Shown: positions 35,956-45,411, counted from the stretch's first letter. The stretch is 64,000 nucleotides of DNA from Microbacterium arborescens (GCF_030369635.1 NZ_CP128474.1:2542001-2606000); one strand, 5' to 3'. The notes: generated by a model not told the origin, from the letters alone. Numbers and translations are program-made.

Positions 35956-37722
35956 ATGCCTGAGATCGCCAAGGTCCTGATCGCGAACCGCGGCGAGATC
36001 GCCGTCCGAATCGTGCGCGCCGCCCGAGACAGTGGGAAGGCGTCGGTCGCCGTCTACGCCGACCAGGATCGCGATGCGCTCCACGCTCGCCTCGCCGACG
36101 AGGCGTACGCCCTCGAGGGATCCACGAGTGCCGAGACCTACCTCTCCATCGAGAAGATCCTCTCCGTCGCCCGCCGCTCCGGTGCCGACGCCGTGCACCC
36201 CGGCTACGGCTTCCTCGCCGAGAACGCCGAGTTCGCGCGTGCCGTCATCGGCGCCGGCCTCACCTGGATCGGCCCGACACCCGAAGCCATCGAGGCTCTC
36301 GGCGACAAGGTGACCGCGCGCCACGTGGCCGAGAAGGTGGGCGCTCCCCTCGCCCCGGGCACTCCGGGGCCGGTGGGCGGCGCCGACGAGGTCATCGCCT
36401 TCGCGAACGAGTACGGTCTGCCGATCGCCATCAAAGCCGCCTACGGCGGCGGCGGGCGGGGGCTCAAGGTCGCGCGCGAGCTCGACGAGGTCGCCGAGCT
36501 CTTCGAGTCGGCCACCCGCGAGGCCATCGCGTCGTTCGGTCGCGGCGAGTGCTTCGTCGAGAAGTACCTCGACAAGCCGCGCCACGTCGAGACCCAGTGC
36601 CTCGCCGACGCGGCCGGCAACGTCGTCGTCGTCTCCACGCGCGACTGCTCGCTGCAGCGACGCCACCAGAAGCTCGTCGAAGAGGCACCCGCCCCCTTCC
36701 TCACCGCCGAGCAGAACGACATCCTCTACTCCGCCTCGAAGGCCATCCTGCGCGAGGTCGGCTACGTCGGCGCGGGAACCTGCGAGTTCCTCATCGGCGC
36801 CGACGGCACGATCTCGTTCCTCGAGGTCAACACCCGACTGCAGGTCGAGCACCCGGTGTCCGAAGAGGTCACCGGCATCGACCTCGTCCGCGAGCAGTTC
36901 CGCATCGCCGAAGGCGGCACGCTCGACTACGACGACCCGGCCCCCGTCGGGCACTCCATCGAGTTCCGCATCAACGGCGAGGACCCCGGGCGCAACTTCC
37001 TGCCCCAGCCCGGCCGCATCCACGTCTTCAAGACGTTCGGCGGCCCCGGCATCCGTCTCGACTCCGGCGTGACCGCGGGCGACTCGGTCTCGGGCGCGTT
37101 CGACTCGATGCTCGGCAAGATCATCGTCACCGGGCGCACCCGCGAGGAAGCCCTCGAGCGCTCGCGACGCGCGCTCGACGAGTTCGAGGTCGCCGGCATG
37201 CCGACGGTCCTGCCGTTCCACCGCCGCGTCGTGCGCGAGCCCGCCTTCACGGCGGAGGACGGCACGTTCGGCGTCTTCACCCGCTGGATCGAGACCGAGT
37301 TCGTCAACGACATCCCTGCATGGGACGGCGAGTCGGAGGCTCCCGCGCAGCCGAGCGGCCGCCACACCGTGGTCGTCGAGGTCTCGGGCAAGCGGCTCGA
37401 GGTCAGCCTTCCCGACCGTGTCGCCACACCGCCGGTCGCCGTGGGGCGCCCCGCTCAGGTGCCCCCGTCGCGCCGCTCCCACGCCGCGAGTGCGAGCGCC
37501 GCGGCATCCGGAGACGCCGTGAAGTCGCCCATGCAGGCGACCGTCGTCAAGGTCGCGGTCGAGGCCGGTCAGCAGGTCGTCAAGGGCGACCTCGTGGTCG
37601 TGCTCGAGGCGATGAAGATGGAGCAGCCCATTCAGGCGCACAAGGACGGCGTCGTCGGCGCCATCGATGCGACCCCGGGCACCACGGTCGGCGCGGGCCA
37701 CCCCCTGCTCACCATCTCGTGA
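35956..37722 (+). CDS. accA3: Acyl-CoA carboxylase alpha subunit (biotin carboxylase + biotin carrier)
   Basis: 588 residues. The biotin carboxylase part (1-450) has [35 protein letters not shown], the ATP-grasp loop [14 protein letters not shown] and [21 protein letters not shown] linker of about 60 residues leads to the carrier domain with the biotinylation site EAMKMEQP, Lys554. It supplies carboxybiotin to AccD5/AccE for malonyl- or methylmalonyl-CoA synthesis. BirA in this window would biotinylate Lys554. It is followed after 13 bases by a small lipoprotein gene. Confidence 0.96.
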   Translation: MPEIAKVLIANRGEIAVRIVRAARDSGKASVAVYADQDRDALHARLADEAYALEGSTSAETYLSIEKILSVARRSGADAVHPGYGFLAENAEFARAVIGAGLTWIGPTPEAIEALGDKVTARHVAEKVGAPLAPGTPGPVGGADEVIAFANEYGLPIAIKAAYGGGGRGLKVARELDEVAELFESATREAIASFGRGECFVEKYLDKPRHVETQCLADAAGNVVVVSTRDCSLQRRHQKLVEEAPAPFLTAEQNDILYSASKAILREVGYVGAGTCEFLIGADGTISFLEVNTRLQVEHPVSEEVTGIDLVREQFRIAEGGTLDYDDPAPVGHSIEFRINGEDPGRNFLPQPGRIHVFKTFGGPGIRLDSGVTAGDSVSGAFDSMLGKIIVTGRTREEALERSRRALDEFEVAGMPTVLPFHRRVVREPAFTAEDGTFGVFTRWIETEFVNDIPAWDGESEAPAQPSGRHTVVVEVSGKRLEVSLPDRVATPPVAVGRPAQVPPSRRSHAASASAAASGDAVKSPMQATVVKVAVEAGQQVVKGDLVVVLEAMKMEQPIQAHKDGVVGAIDATPGTTVGAGHPLLTIS

Positions 37723-37735
37723 CGGGAGCGGGGCC

Positions 37736-38185
37736 ATGCCGCATCGTTCACGTGTCATCACCGTCTGCTCGTTGGGGCTCGTGCTCGGGTTGAGCGCCTG
37801 CGCTCCCACCACCGTGGATCTCGCGGCGGCGGATGCGTGGCTCGCCTCGGTGGCCGCTGAACGCGCGGATGCGGACCTCGGGGTCGGCATCGCGAGCGGG
37901 AACACGAGCCCCGTCGGAGACAGGACCGATGCCGCCGCCGGCGTCACCCTGACGCTCGGCGACCCCAGCCCGGTGGCCGCGGTCGAGGTGCGCTGCTTCG
38001 GCGGGCACACCGCGACCGTCTTCGTCGAAGCAGCCACCGCGACCGGCTCGCGTGCCCTGCAGTCCGATATCGCCTGCGACGAGCAGCCGCACCGGCTCGA
38101 CCTCGCCGATGCCGGCCGGACGACCGCGGTCACCGTCGACGTCGCCGCAGACCCCGAGACCCGGTTCTACGCCGAGGTCGACTGA
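37736..38185 (+). CDS. Small putative lipoprotein
   Basis: 149 residues from ATG 37736. Signal peptide with lipobox (LVLGLSACAPT, Cys about 22). The mature part is acidic, with a Cys pair (VEVRCFGGHTATV ... QSDIACDEQPHRLD) that could form a disulfide in a small beta domain. No family recognised. GGAGCGGGG precedes the start. It is 13 bases after the carboxylase alpha gene, so probably cotranscribed. An upstream in-frame start at 37667 lies inside that gene and lacks a signal sequence. Confidence 0.65.
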   Translation: MPHRSRVITVCSLGLVLGLSACAPTTVDLAAADAWLASVAAERADADLGVGIASGNTSPVGDRTDAAAGVTLTLGDPSPVAAVEVRCFGGHTATVFVEAATATGSRALQSDIACDEQPHRLDLADAGRTTAVTVDVAADPETRFYAEVD

Positions 38186-38209
38186 CCTACCCGCGTCCTG
38201 CGCCGCGCG

Positions 38210-38283
38210 AACGTCGGAGAATGTCGCGAACAGCGGAACCGTTCGCTCGTACCGCTCCGACCTTCGCGCGATTCTCCGACGTT
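38210..38283. terminator. Long nested inverted repeat between convergent genes
   Basis: Arms 38210-38230 and 38263-38283 are 21-base complements with two mismatches. Inside the 32-base loop a second pair (AGCGGAAC 38232-38239 / GTACCGCT 38249-38256, one mismatch) nests. It lies between the lipoprotein stop and the convergent flavoprotein stop. It most simply acts as a bidirectional terminator, but a dispersed repeat is possible. Confidence 0.6.
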
Positions 38284-38299
38284 GGTACGTCGGCGCCGC

Positions 38300-39763
38300 T
38301 CAGGACAGCGGATCCTCGTCGCGCTGGACGAGGTGCATCGCGCGAGCGGCATCGGTGATGCTGCCCGTCAGCGAGGGGTACACCGCGAAGACGCGCGAGA
38401 CCTGGTCGACGGTGAGACGGCGCTCGACGGCGATCGCGATCGGATAGATGAGCTCGGATGCACGGGGGGCCACGATGACGCCGCCGATGACGGTGCCCGA
38501 GCCCTCACGCGCGATGATCTTCACGAAGCCGTCCTTGACGCCCATCATCTTCGCGCGCGGGTTCGCGGCGAGCGGGAGCTTGTGGACGTAGCCGTTGACG
38601 AGGCCCGACTCGACGTCCTTCTGCTGCTGACCCACCGTCGCGATCTCGGGAGCGGTGAAGATGTTCGCGGTGATGCGGCGACGATCGAGCGGGATGACGG
38701 TGTCGCCGAGCGCGTGGAAGACGGCCTGGCGCCCCTGCATCGCGGCCACCGAGGCGAGCGGCACGAAGGTGGTGCAGTCGCCGGCGGCGTAGATGTTCGG
38801 CACGGAGGTGCGCGCGACGCGGTTGACCTGGATGTGACCGGAGTCGGTGAGCTGGACGCCCGCCTCCTCGAGCCCGATGCCAGCGGTGTTGGGGATCGAG
38901 CCGACCGCCATGAGGCAGTGGCTCCCCTCGACCGTGCGACCGTCCGAGAGCGTCGCGACGACGCCGTTCTCGGTGCGCTCCACTCGTTCGGCACGGGACT
39001 TCGACAGCACCGTCATCCCGCCGCGCTTGAAGACCTTCTCGATGACGGCGGCCGCGTCGACGTCTTCGCCCGGGAGCACCTGGTCGCGGCTGGAGATCAG
39101 CGTGACCTTCGCGCCGAGGTTCATGTACGCCGACGCGAACTCCGCGCCGGTGACGCCGGAGCCCACGACGATGAGGTGCTCGGGCAGGGACTTCATGTCG
39201 TAGAGCTGCGTCCACGTCAGGATGCGTTCGCCGTCGGGCTTCGCGCTCGGCAGCTCGCGCGGCGAGGCGCCCACCGAGACGACCAGGGTGTCGGCTTCGA
39301 CGCGGTCGAAGTCCGTGCCCCCGGGGCCGGTCGCCGCGATGAGGGCGTGCGTGCCGTCGAGGCGGCCGTGACCGGAGATGATGCGCACGCCGGCCTCGAC
39401 GAGCTGCGCGCGCATGTCGTCGGACTGCTGGCGAGCGAGGGAAAGCAGTCGGCGGTTGACCGCCGCGAGGTTGATCGCGACCTCCGGCTTGAGCGGCGTG
39501 CCGGAATCGGACCGCGCGAACAGCTGCACCCCCAGATCGGATGCCCCGCTGATGGCGACGGCCGCATCAGCCGTGGCGATGAGCGACTTCGAGGGGACGA
39601 CGTCGGTGATGACCGCGGAGCCGCCCACGCCGGCGCGTTCGACCAGCGTCACCTCCGCGCCCTGCTGGGCGGCGGCGAGGGCCGCCTCGTATCCGCCGGG
39701 GCCGCCACCGAGGACGGCGACGCTTTGGGTGCGCTCGAAGCTGAGAGGCGACATGGTCTCCAT
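38300..39763 (-). CDS. lpdA: NAD(P)H-quinone dehydrogenase of the dihydrolipoamide-dehydrogenase-like family (LpdA/Rv3303c type)
   Basis: 487 residues. FAD site VAVLGGGPGGYEAALAAAQ, NAD site LIVVGSGVTGAEFASAYMNL, and second FAD motif NIYAAGDCTTFVPLASVA. Where true lipoamide dehydrogenases have the redox-active C-x4-C, this has GGSAVITDVVPSKSLI without either cysteine, as in the mycobacterial quinone reductase. It therefore cannot reduce lipoamide by the disulfide route. Start is ATG 39763 (GAGGA just upstream) or ATG 39754; I cannot separate them. Divergent from punA. Confidence 0.88.
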   Translation of the reverse strand: METMSPLSFERTQSVAVLGGGPGGYEAALAAAQQGAEVTLVERAGVGGSAVITDVVPSKSLIATADAAVAISGASDLGVQLFARSDSGTPLKPEVAINLAAVNRRLLSLARQQSDDMRAQLVEAGVRIISGHGRLDGTHALIAATGPGGTDFDRVEADTLVVSVGASPRELPSAKPDGERILTWTQLYDMKSLPEHLIVVGSGVTGAEFASAYMNLGAKVTLISSRDQVLPGEDVDAAAVIEKVFKRGGMTVLSKSRAERVERTENGVVATLSDGRTVEGSHCLMAVGSIPNTAGIGLEEAGVQLTDSGHIQVNRVARTSVPNIYAAGDCTTFVPLASVAAMQGRQAVFHALGDTVIPLDRRRITANIFTAPEIATVGQQQKDVESGLVNGYVHKLPLAANPRAKMMGVKDGFVKIIAREGSGTVIGGVIVAPRASELIYPIAIAVERRLTVDQVSRVFAVYPSLTGSITDAARAMHLVQRDEDPLS

Positions 39764-39819
39764 TCTTCCTCAGCCGCGGAGGCCATCGCGCACGCCTGCG
39801 TCGGAGCGGTCGCGCGTCT

Positions 39820-39825
39820 TAGAGT
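39820..39825 (+). promoter_or_regulatory. Candidate -10 (TAGAGT), leaderless punA
   Basis: TAGAGT ends 6 bases before ATG 39832. A run of G follows, which could weakly act as a ribosome-binding site but would abut the start. Confidence 0.55.
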
Positions 39826-39831
39826 GGGGGG

Positions 39832-40665
39832 ATGCTTGACTCCTCCGTGCACCCGCTCGACGATCCCGCGGTCGACCCGCTCGATGTGGCCCGCGAGGCC
39901 GCGGCCGACATCGCCCGTATCAGCGGCGTCGAGCGCCACGACATCGCGCTCACCCTCGGCAGCGGGTGGGGTCGTGCGGCCGAGCTGATCGGTGAGACCA
40001 CGGCGACCATTCCCGCCACCGACGTCACCGGATTCAGCAAGCCCGCGCTCGAGGGGCACGTCGGCACGCTTCGCAGCATCCTGACCCCCGAGGGCAAACG
40101 CATCCTCGTCATCGGCGCGCGCACCCACTACTACGAAGGTCACGGCGTCCGCCGGGTCGTTCACAGCGTGCGCACGGCCGCGGCCACGGGCGCGAAGATC
40201 ATGGTGCTGACCAACGGCGCCGGCGGCATCAAGCCGACGTGGCGCCCCGGCCAGCCCGTGCTGATCAGCGACCACCTGAACCTCACCGCCGACTCGCCGC
40301 TCGAGGGCGCGACCTTCGTCGACCTGACCGACCTGTATTCCTCGCGGCTGCGCGACATCGCCCGCTCGATCGACCCGACGCTCGACGAGGGCGTGTACAC
40401 GCAGTTCCGCGGCCCGCACTACGAGACGCCGGCCGAGGTCCGGATGGCTCGCACGCTCGGCGGCGACATCGTGGGCATGTCGACGGCGCTCGAGGCCATC
40501 GCCGCGCGCGAGGCCGGCATGGAGATCCTCGGGTTCTCCCTCATCACCAACCTCGCCGCCGGCATCCAGGAGAGCCCCCTCAGCCATGCCGAGGTGATCG
40601 AGGCCGGACGCGAGGCCGAGCCGGTGATCTCAGCGCTCCTCGCCCGCGTGATCGAGGCGCTGTGA
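39832..40665 (+). CDS. punA: Purine-nucleoside phosphorylase
   Basis: 277 residues. Phosphorolysis of inosine/guanosine to base and ribose-1-phosphate. LTLGSGWGRAAELIGET is the phosphate loop, ARTHYYEGHGVRRVVH and LTNGAGGIKPTW follow, and YTQFRGPHYETPAEVRM is the trimeric PNP signature. It overlaps the downstream phosphohexomutase by GTGA. This pair is equivalent to deoD-pmmB in mycobacteria. With cdd, deoA and add in this window it completes nucleoside salvage. Confidence 0.94.
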   Translation: MLDSSVHPLDDPAVDPLDVAREAAADIARISGVERHDIALTLGSGWGRAAELIGETTATIPATDVTGFSKPALEGHVGTLRSILTPEGKRILVIGARTHYYEGHGVRRVVHSVRTAAATGAKIMVLTNGAGGIKPTWRPGQPVLISDHLNLTADSPLEGATFVDLTDLYSSRLRDIARSIDPTLDEGVYTQFRGPHYETPAEVRMARTLGGDIVGMSTALEAIAAREAGMEILGFSLITNLAAGIQESPLSHAEVIEAGREAEPVISALLARVIEAL

Positions 40666-42392
40666 CCGCCGCGGACGAGCCTGTCACGGGCGTGGGCGTC
40701 GAGACGACGACCCCGGTGGTGCCGTGGGACGCGGCGCGAGCCTGGCTCGCTCAGGATCCCGACCCCGAGACCCGGGACGAGCTGGCCGCGGTCATCGCGG
40801 CGGCTGAGGCGGGGGATGCCGTCGCCGCAGCCGACCTCGTCGACCGCTTCGGCACCCGCCTGGCCTTCGGCACCGCGGGACTCCGAGGCCGGCTCGGCGC
40901 CGGAAGCAATCGCATGAACCGCGTTCTCGTGACGCAGGCCGCCGCGGGCCTGGCGGCGTACCTCCTCGAGAAGGCGGGCCCGGACGCCCCTCCCGTCGTC
41001 GTCATCGGTTACGACGGACGCCGGGGCTCAGCGCGGTTCGCACAGGACTCCGCCGAGGTCTTCGCGGGCGCCGGCCTGCGGGCCATCCTGCTCCCCCGTC
41101 TGCTCCCGACGCCGGTTCTGGCGTTCGCGGTGCGGCACCTCGGCGCTGACGCGGGCGTCATGGTCACCGCGAGCCACAACCCGCCTGACGACAACGGGTA
41201 CAAGGTCTACCTCGGCGGCGCCGACGACGGCTCGCAGATCGTGCCGCCCGCCGACGCTGAGATCGCCGCGCACATCCAGCGGGTGGCCGACGCGGGCGAC
41301 ATCTCGGCCCTCCCCCGCTCCGAGCGGTACGAGACCGCCGACGACGCGGTCGTCGAGGCTTACGTCGCGGCGACGGCGACGGTCGCCCCGGCTCCTGCCG
41401 GCGCGAACGGGATGCGCTGGGTCTACACCGCCATGCACGGCGTGGGGACCGAGACGATGCTGCGCATCCTCGACGCCGCCGGCTACCCCCACCCCGTTCA
41501 GGTCGCCGAGCAGGCGGAGCCGGACGGCCGGTTCCCCACCGTCGCCTTCCCCAATCCCGAGGAGCCGGGCGCGATGGACCTGGCGCTCGAGACAGCGCGC
41601 GCGAACGACGCCGAGTTCATCCTGGCCAACGACCCCGACGCCGATCGTCTCGCCGTCGCGATTCCGGATGCCGCGGCGGAGGGCGGCTGGCGGCGGCTGA
41701 CGGGCAATCAGATCGGTCTGCTGCTCGGCTGGCGCGCGGCGCGTCGCGCCGCGGAGGGTGGCACGACGCCGGGGGCATCGCTCGCCTGCTCGCTCGTCTC
41801 CTCCCCCGCGCTCCAGGTCGTCGCCGAGCGCTACGGCCTCGACTTCCACGCCACCCTGACCGGGTTCAAGTGGATCTCACGCGCCCCCGGGCTCGTCTTC
41901 GGATTCGAGGAGGCGCTCGGCTACCTCGTCAATCCCGAAACGGTCAAGGACAAGGACGGCATCTCCGCCGCCATCGCGATCCTCGGCCTCGCCGCCGAAG
42001 CGCGAGAGCAGGGCCGTGCGCTGGGCGACCTGCTCGCCGAGTTCGACGCCGAGTTCGGCAGCTTCGCCAGCGGACAGGTGTCGGTGCGCGTCGACGACCT
42101 CGCGGTCATCGGGCGCATCACCGCCGCCCTCCGCGCGGCGCCGCCCACGCGGATCGGCGATGCCGCGGTCGTGTCGTTCGAGGATCTCGCCGCTCCGGTG
42201 ACGGGTCCGCCGCTCGGCGACATCCTCCGACTGTGGCTCAAGGGCGACGCCCGCATCCTCGTACGCCCGAGCGGCACCGAGCCCAAGCTCAAGCTGTACC
42301 TCGACGTCCGCGGAGACTCGCCCGCCGACGCGGTATCCCGGCTCGCCGCTCTCGAGGCCGGCGTCCGCGAGCTGCTCGCGACCATCGGCTGA
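40662..42392 (+). CDS. pmmB: Phosphomannomutase/phosphoglucomutase/phosphopentomutase family (PmmB-like)
   Basis: 576 residues from GTG 40662 (GTGA overlap with punA). The N-terminal FGTAGLRGRLGAGSNRMNRV, the phosphoserine loop VTASHNPPDDNGYK with Ser171, the metal loop NDPDADRLAVAIPD, and the phosphate-binding RPSGTEPKLKLYLD are all intact. Length and the AGLRG motif place it with the alpha-phosphohexomutases of the PGM2/PmmB kind. Coupling to a nucleoside phosphorylase suggests it may interconvert ribose-1- and ribose-5-phosphate, but mannose or glucose phosphates are the named alternatives. Confidence 0.88.
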   Translation: MTAADEPVTGVGVETTTPVVPWDAARAWLAQDPDPETRDELAAVIAAAEAGDAVAAADLVDRFGTRLAFGTAGLRGRLGAGSNRMNRVLVTQAAAGLAAYLLEKAGPDAPPVVVIGYDGRRGSARFAQDSAEVFAGAGLRAILLPRLLPTPVLAFAVRHLGADAGVMVTASHNPPDDNGYKVYLGGADDGSQIVPPADAEIAAHIQRVADAGDISALPRSERYETADDAVVEAYVAATATVAPAPAGANGMRWVYTAMHGVGTETMLRILDAAGYPHPVQVAEQAEPDGRFPTVAFPNPEEPGAMDLALETARANDAEFILANDPDADRLAVAIPDAAAEGGWRRLTGNQIGLLLGWRAARRAAEGGTTPGASLACSLVSSPALQVVAERYGLDFHATLTGFKWISRAPGLVFGFEEALGYLVNPETVKDKDGISAAIAILGLAAEAREQGRALGDLLAEFDAEFGSFASGQVSVRVDDLAVIGRITAALRAAPPTRIGDAAVVSFEDLAAPVTGPPLGDILRLWLKGDARILVRPSGTEPKLKLYLDVRGDSPADAVSRLAALEAGVRELLATIG

Positions 42393-42441
42393 CGCACGCG
42401 TTCCGGCACGCACGGCCCACGCGTCGCGCATTCCGCGCCGC

Positions 42442-42447
42442 TAGGCT
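42442..42447 (+). promoter_or_regulatory. Candidate -10 (TAGGCT), leaderless acetyltransferase gene
   Basis: TAGGCT ends 6 bases before GTG 42454. Confidence 0.6.
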
Positions 42448-42453
42448 TCGGGA

Positions 42454-43023
42454 GTGCTGCTGACCGAACCCGTAGAGCTCGCCGACGACCACGTGCGGCT
42501 CGTGCCGCTCGCGTACGACCATGCCGACGACCTGACGCGGGCCACCGTCGGACTCGAGTACGCCTGGTACACCTCGGTTCCCGACTCGGTGTCGGCGGAC
42601 ATCACGCAGCGACTCGCCTGGCGCGACGAGGGGCACATGAACCCGTTCGCCGTGCTGCGGGGCGACATCGCGGTGGGGATGACGACGTTCTGCAACATCG
42701 ACCAGCCCAACCGCAGAGTCGAGATCGGGCACACCTGGCTCTCGCCCGCCGTGCAGCGCACAGCCGTCAACACCGCCGCGAAACGCCTCCTGCTCGCCCA
42801 CGCGTTCGAGGCCTGCGACGCCATCGCGGTGGAGTTCCGCACGTCATGGCACAACCGCCAATCGCGCGCGGCGATCGAGCGGCTCGGCGCGAAGCAGGAC
42901 GGCGTGCTCCGCAACCACCGGCTCGGGCCGCACGGAACGCTGCGCGACACCGTCGTGTACTCCGTGCTCCCGCACGAGTGGCCCGCGGTGAAGCTGGGAC
43001 TCGGGGCGCGACTGGCCCGCTGA
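42454..43023 (+). CDS. GNAT family N-acetyltransferase (RimJ/RimL-like)
   Basis: 189 residues. The pattern is that of RimJ/RimL-type enzymes: N-terminal VELADDHVRLVPLAYDHADD, beta strand AVGMTTFCNIDQPNRRVEIG, the acetyl-CoA helix region WLSPAVQRTAVNTAAKRLLL, then FRTSWHNRQSRAAIERLGA and a C-terminal DTVVYSVLPHEWP. The substrate (protein N-terminus or small molecule) cannot be told. GTG start from leaderless spacing. Convergent with the PTS regulator gene; their stops are 10 bases apart. Confidence 0.88.
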   Translation: MLLTEPVELADDHVRLVPLAYDHADDLTRATVGLEYAWYTSVPDSVSADITQRLAWRDEGHMNPFAVLRGDIAVGMTTFCNIDQPNRRVEIGHTWLSPAVQRTAVNTAAKRLLLAHAFEACDAIAVEFRTSWHNRQSRAAIERLGAKQDGVLRNHRLGPHGTLRDTVVYSVLPHEWPAVKLGLGARLAR

Positions 43024-43033
43024 GCGCAGGCGA

Positions 43034-44953
43034 TCAGCCGTCGACGACCGCCACGAGCTCGTCGAGGAAGGCGCTGAAGGTCGTGCCGCGGCGCACGATC
43101 CGCTGCACGCTCTCGCGCTCGCTGAAAACCTCGACCAGCTGCTCGAAGACGGTCTGGAACGCGGCGCGATCCGATTCGGAGAACGCCACCATCGCCACGA
43201 CCTGCACCCGCCCGTCGCCCCACGCGATCGAGGGATCCGCGATGCCGAGCGAGATGGCCGTTCGCGTGGCCGTCATGCCGATGGCGTGCGGCACGGCGAG
43301 CGCGTCGGTGAAGGCCGTGGACGACAGCCGCTCGCGCTCGATCGTGCGCTCGATGTAGTCGTCGTCGATGACCCCCTGCTCGACGAGCAGCGAGCCCAGT
43401 CGGCGTATCGAGGCCTCTTCCCCGCCCTCGCCGTCGAGCCCGCGGATGAAGGCGGAGGGGTCGAAGTAGCGCTCGAGCTCGGCGCGCAGGCGCGCGAGGC
43501 GGCGAGCGCGTCGAAGCCGGGCCGCGGCGGTCTGCACGCGATCGATGTCGGCGTCGGTGAGGAACGGCTGGATGTGGACGATCCGATCGCTCATCACGGG
43601 AGGCGCGATGGTGGAGAGGATGAGGTCGGTGTCGATCGAGGCCCAGTCCGGGTCGACGCGCGTCTCGACGCCCACGACATCCAGTGCCTGCCCCAACGAC
43701 CGGTCGACACTGGAACGCAGCAGCTCGTGGAGCTCGTAGTAGCCGGGGCAGACGATCGTCGCCGTCAGCGCCTGCGCCGACAGCCGGCTGCGTTCGAGGC
43801 GCCCGCCGACGTGCATCGCGATGTAGGCGATCTCGTCGTCGAGGAGAGGGATGCCGAGGAGGCCCCGAAGCGCGTCGGCGATGTAGACGGCGACCTCGAA
43901 GATCATCGGATACGTCGTCTTCAGCGACCGGGTGAGCGGGTTCCGCGACCACGCCTGCTCACGCGCCCGGTGTTTGAGGTTCTGCACGTGCAGCGACAGG
44001 CGCAGCACGAAGTCCTCCTGGTCGATGTCGACGAGGAACTCCGCGGCCGCGCGCCGCACGACGTCGCGCACCGCGGTCGCGACATCCGGGTCGATGCGCT
44101 CGCGGATGAGCGCCGCCGGCTCGGTCGCCCCCGGGGCGACGACACGTGTGAGCACGAGGGCGGCGAGGTGCTGCCGGTCGCCTGAGCCCAGGACGACCCC
44201 GAGGTGGCGTCGCGTGAGGCGATCGAGGATGTCGCCGACCTCCGCGCGGAATGCGGCGTCGTCGGCCTCGGCCACTTCGAGCGCCCGACCTCGAGTGATG
44301 CGATCGGCGGCGATGGCGATGTGCATGACGACGTCGCCGATGCCGAACTCGTTGACGAAGTAGCCGAGCTCGGTGAGCTCGGCGACGAGATCATCCTTGA
44401 ACGGGCCGAAGGCCACCGCCCCGACGGACCGCTCGCCGAGAGTGCGACGAAGACTGTCGAGGTCGAACGATCCGTCGTCGGTCTCTTCGTGCGCGAGCCG
44501 GCTGAGGAGCCGCCGCTGAGCCATCTCCGTGCCGCGCAGGCGCGCCCGCGACGACGTGCGCTCGAGGCTGAGCTCGGTGCCGCCGAGCAGGCCGCGCACC
44601 CGGCCGAGGTCGGCGTCGATCGTGGCGGGGCTGACGAAGAAGGCCTCCGCGGTCTCGAAGAGGTCGATCCCCTCGGAGGAATCCAGCAGTGCGCGCACGA
44701 GGCGGTGCAGCCGGTCGCGAGGTGTGCCCGCGTCACCCACGTGCACCGCGGCGGCACTGTCCGGCCCCGCACGATAGCCCTGCGGCCCGGACTCGACCAC
44801 GGCGCCGTCGGGGACCCGGGCGTTGAGCGCCGTGACATAGCTTCGGATGGAGCGCGGCGTGACCCCGATCGCGTCGGCGAGCGCGGCTGCCGTCACCCAG
44901 TCGCCGTCTCGCGCGAGAATCGCGAGGACGCGGTCCTGCCGGCTCCTGGTCAC
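43034..44953 (-). CDS. mtlR: PRD-domain transcriptional activator with EIIA-like domain (MtlR/BglG family)
   Basis: 639 residues. Order: N-terminal HTH (LAILARDGDWVTAAALADAI), a second winged helix, two PRD domains (VVMHIAIAADRI and AYIAMHVGGRLERS carry candidate phospho-His), an EIIB-like segment without an obvious cysteine motif, and a C-terminal PTS EIIA domain with DALAVPHAIGM. Such regulators are switched by HPr- and EII-dependent phosphorylation. It is divergent from the mannitol PTS operon with 107 bases between, which is the basis for naming it mtlR. GTG start. Confidence 0.85.
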   Translation of the reverse strand: MTRSRQDRVLAILARDGDWVTAAALADAIGVTPRSIRSYVTALNARVPDGAVVESGPQGYRAGPDSAAAVHVGDAGTPRDRLHRLVRALLDSSEGIDLFETAEAFFVSPATIDADLGRVRGLLGGTELSLERTSSRARLRGTEMAQRRLLSRLAHEETDDGSFDLDSLRRTLGERSVGAVAFGPFKDDLVAELTELGYFVNEFGIGDVVMHIAIAADRITRGRALEVAEADDAAFRAEVGDILDRLTRRHLGVVLGSGDRQHLAALVLTRVVAPGATEPAALIRERIDPDVATAVRDVVRRAAAEFLVDIDQEDFVLRLSLHVQNLKHRAREQAWSRNPLTRSLKTTYPMIFEVAVYIADALRGLLGIPLLDDEIAYIAMHVGGRLERSRLSAQALTATIVCPGYYELHELLRSSVDRSLGQALDVVGVETRVDPDWASIDTDLILSTIAPPVMSDRIVHIQPFLTDADIDRVQTAAARLRRARRLARLRAELERYFDPSAFIRGLDGEGGEEASIRRLGSLLVEQGVIDDDYIERTIERERLSSTAFTDALAVPHAIGMTATRTAISLGIADPSIAWGDGRVQVVAMVAFSESDRAAFQTVFEQLVEVFSERESVQRIVRRGTTFSAFLDELVAVVDG

Positions 44954-44981
44954 GCTCCCATTCCATCATGGCCCGACTCAC

Positions 44982-44999
44982 CTTCCGCCCCTGCGGAAG
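44982..44999. promoter_or_regulatory. Operator-like inverted repeat between mtlR and the PTS operon
   Basis: CTTCCGC and GCGGAAG, perfect 7-base complements around CCCT, lie in the middle of the divergent gap. This is a candidate site for the PRD activator, or for an RNA hairpin if transcribed. Confidence 0.4.
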
Positions 45000-45060
45000 C
45001 AGGAAGGCCTTGTCGCCTCTCAGGCCGCTCACAACAATGGGGAGAGGAGGAGGCGGGTCG

Positions 45061-45411
45061 ATGAGGATCCTGGTCGTATGCGGCGCGGGTGCGTCGAGTA
45101 CTTTCGTCGCACAGCGAGTGCGCCATGCGGCGCAAGCGCGCGGTCTGGACATCACCGCCACCGCCGGAACCGAGCAGTCACTGCCGATCGATCTCGACGC
45201 GGCGGACATCGTCCTCGTCGGCCCCCAGCTCATCCCGAAGCTGGACCGGATCACCGAGGCCGCGGCTGCCCGCGGAACGCGCGTCATCCTGATGCCCGCC
45301 GACATCTTCCGAGATCTCGACGGCAGCCGGACGCTCGCGCTGATCACCGCTCCGGCTGCCACCACACGTTCCAGCACCGACATCCCTTCAACGGAGAGGA
45401 CCTCCTCATGA
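45061..45411 (+). CDS. PTS EIIB component, lactose/cellobiose type
   Basis: 116 residues from ATG 45061, fixed by AGGAGGAGG at 45045-45053. MRILVVCGAGASSTFVAQRV carries the phospho-acceptor Cys7, followed by an alternating beta/alpha pattern (IVLVGPQLIPKLDRI) as in EIIB-Lac/Chb. No matching EIIC or EIIA of that family is nearby, so it is an orphan EIIB at the head of the general PTS genes. It overlaps ptsH by ATGA. It could be a regulatory phospho-relay to the adjacent PRD regulator; that is inference. Confidence 0.82.
   Translation: MRILVVCGAGASSTFVAQRVRHAAQARGLDITATAGTEQSLPIDLDAADIVLVGPQLIPKLDRITEAAAARGTRVILMPADIFRDLDGSRTLALITAPAATTRSSTDIPSTERTSS

Noticed and set aside
35665..38133. 822-codon open frame on the minus strand
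   Set aside because: It lies opposite maf and the carboxylase alpha gene, which have full family signatures. The composition is that of a mirror frame.
40239..42392. A 717-residue phosphohexomutase fusion
   Set aside because: The N-terminal 141 codons are an out-of-frame reading of punA. GTG 40662 gives the normal length.
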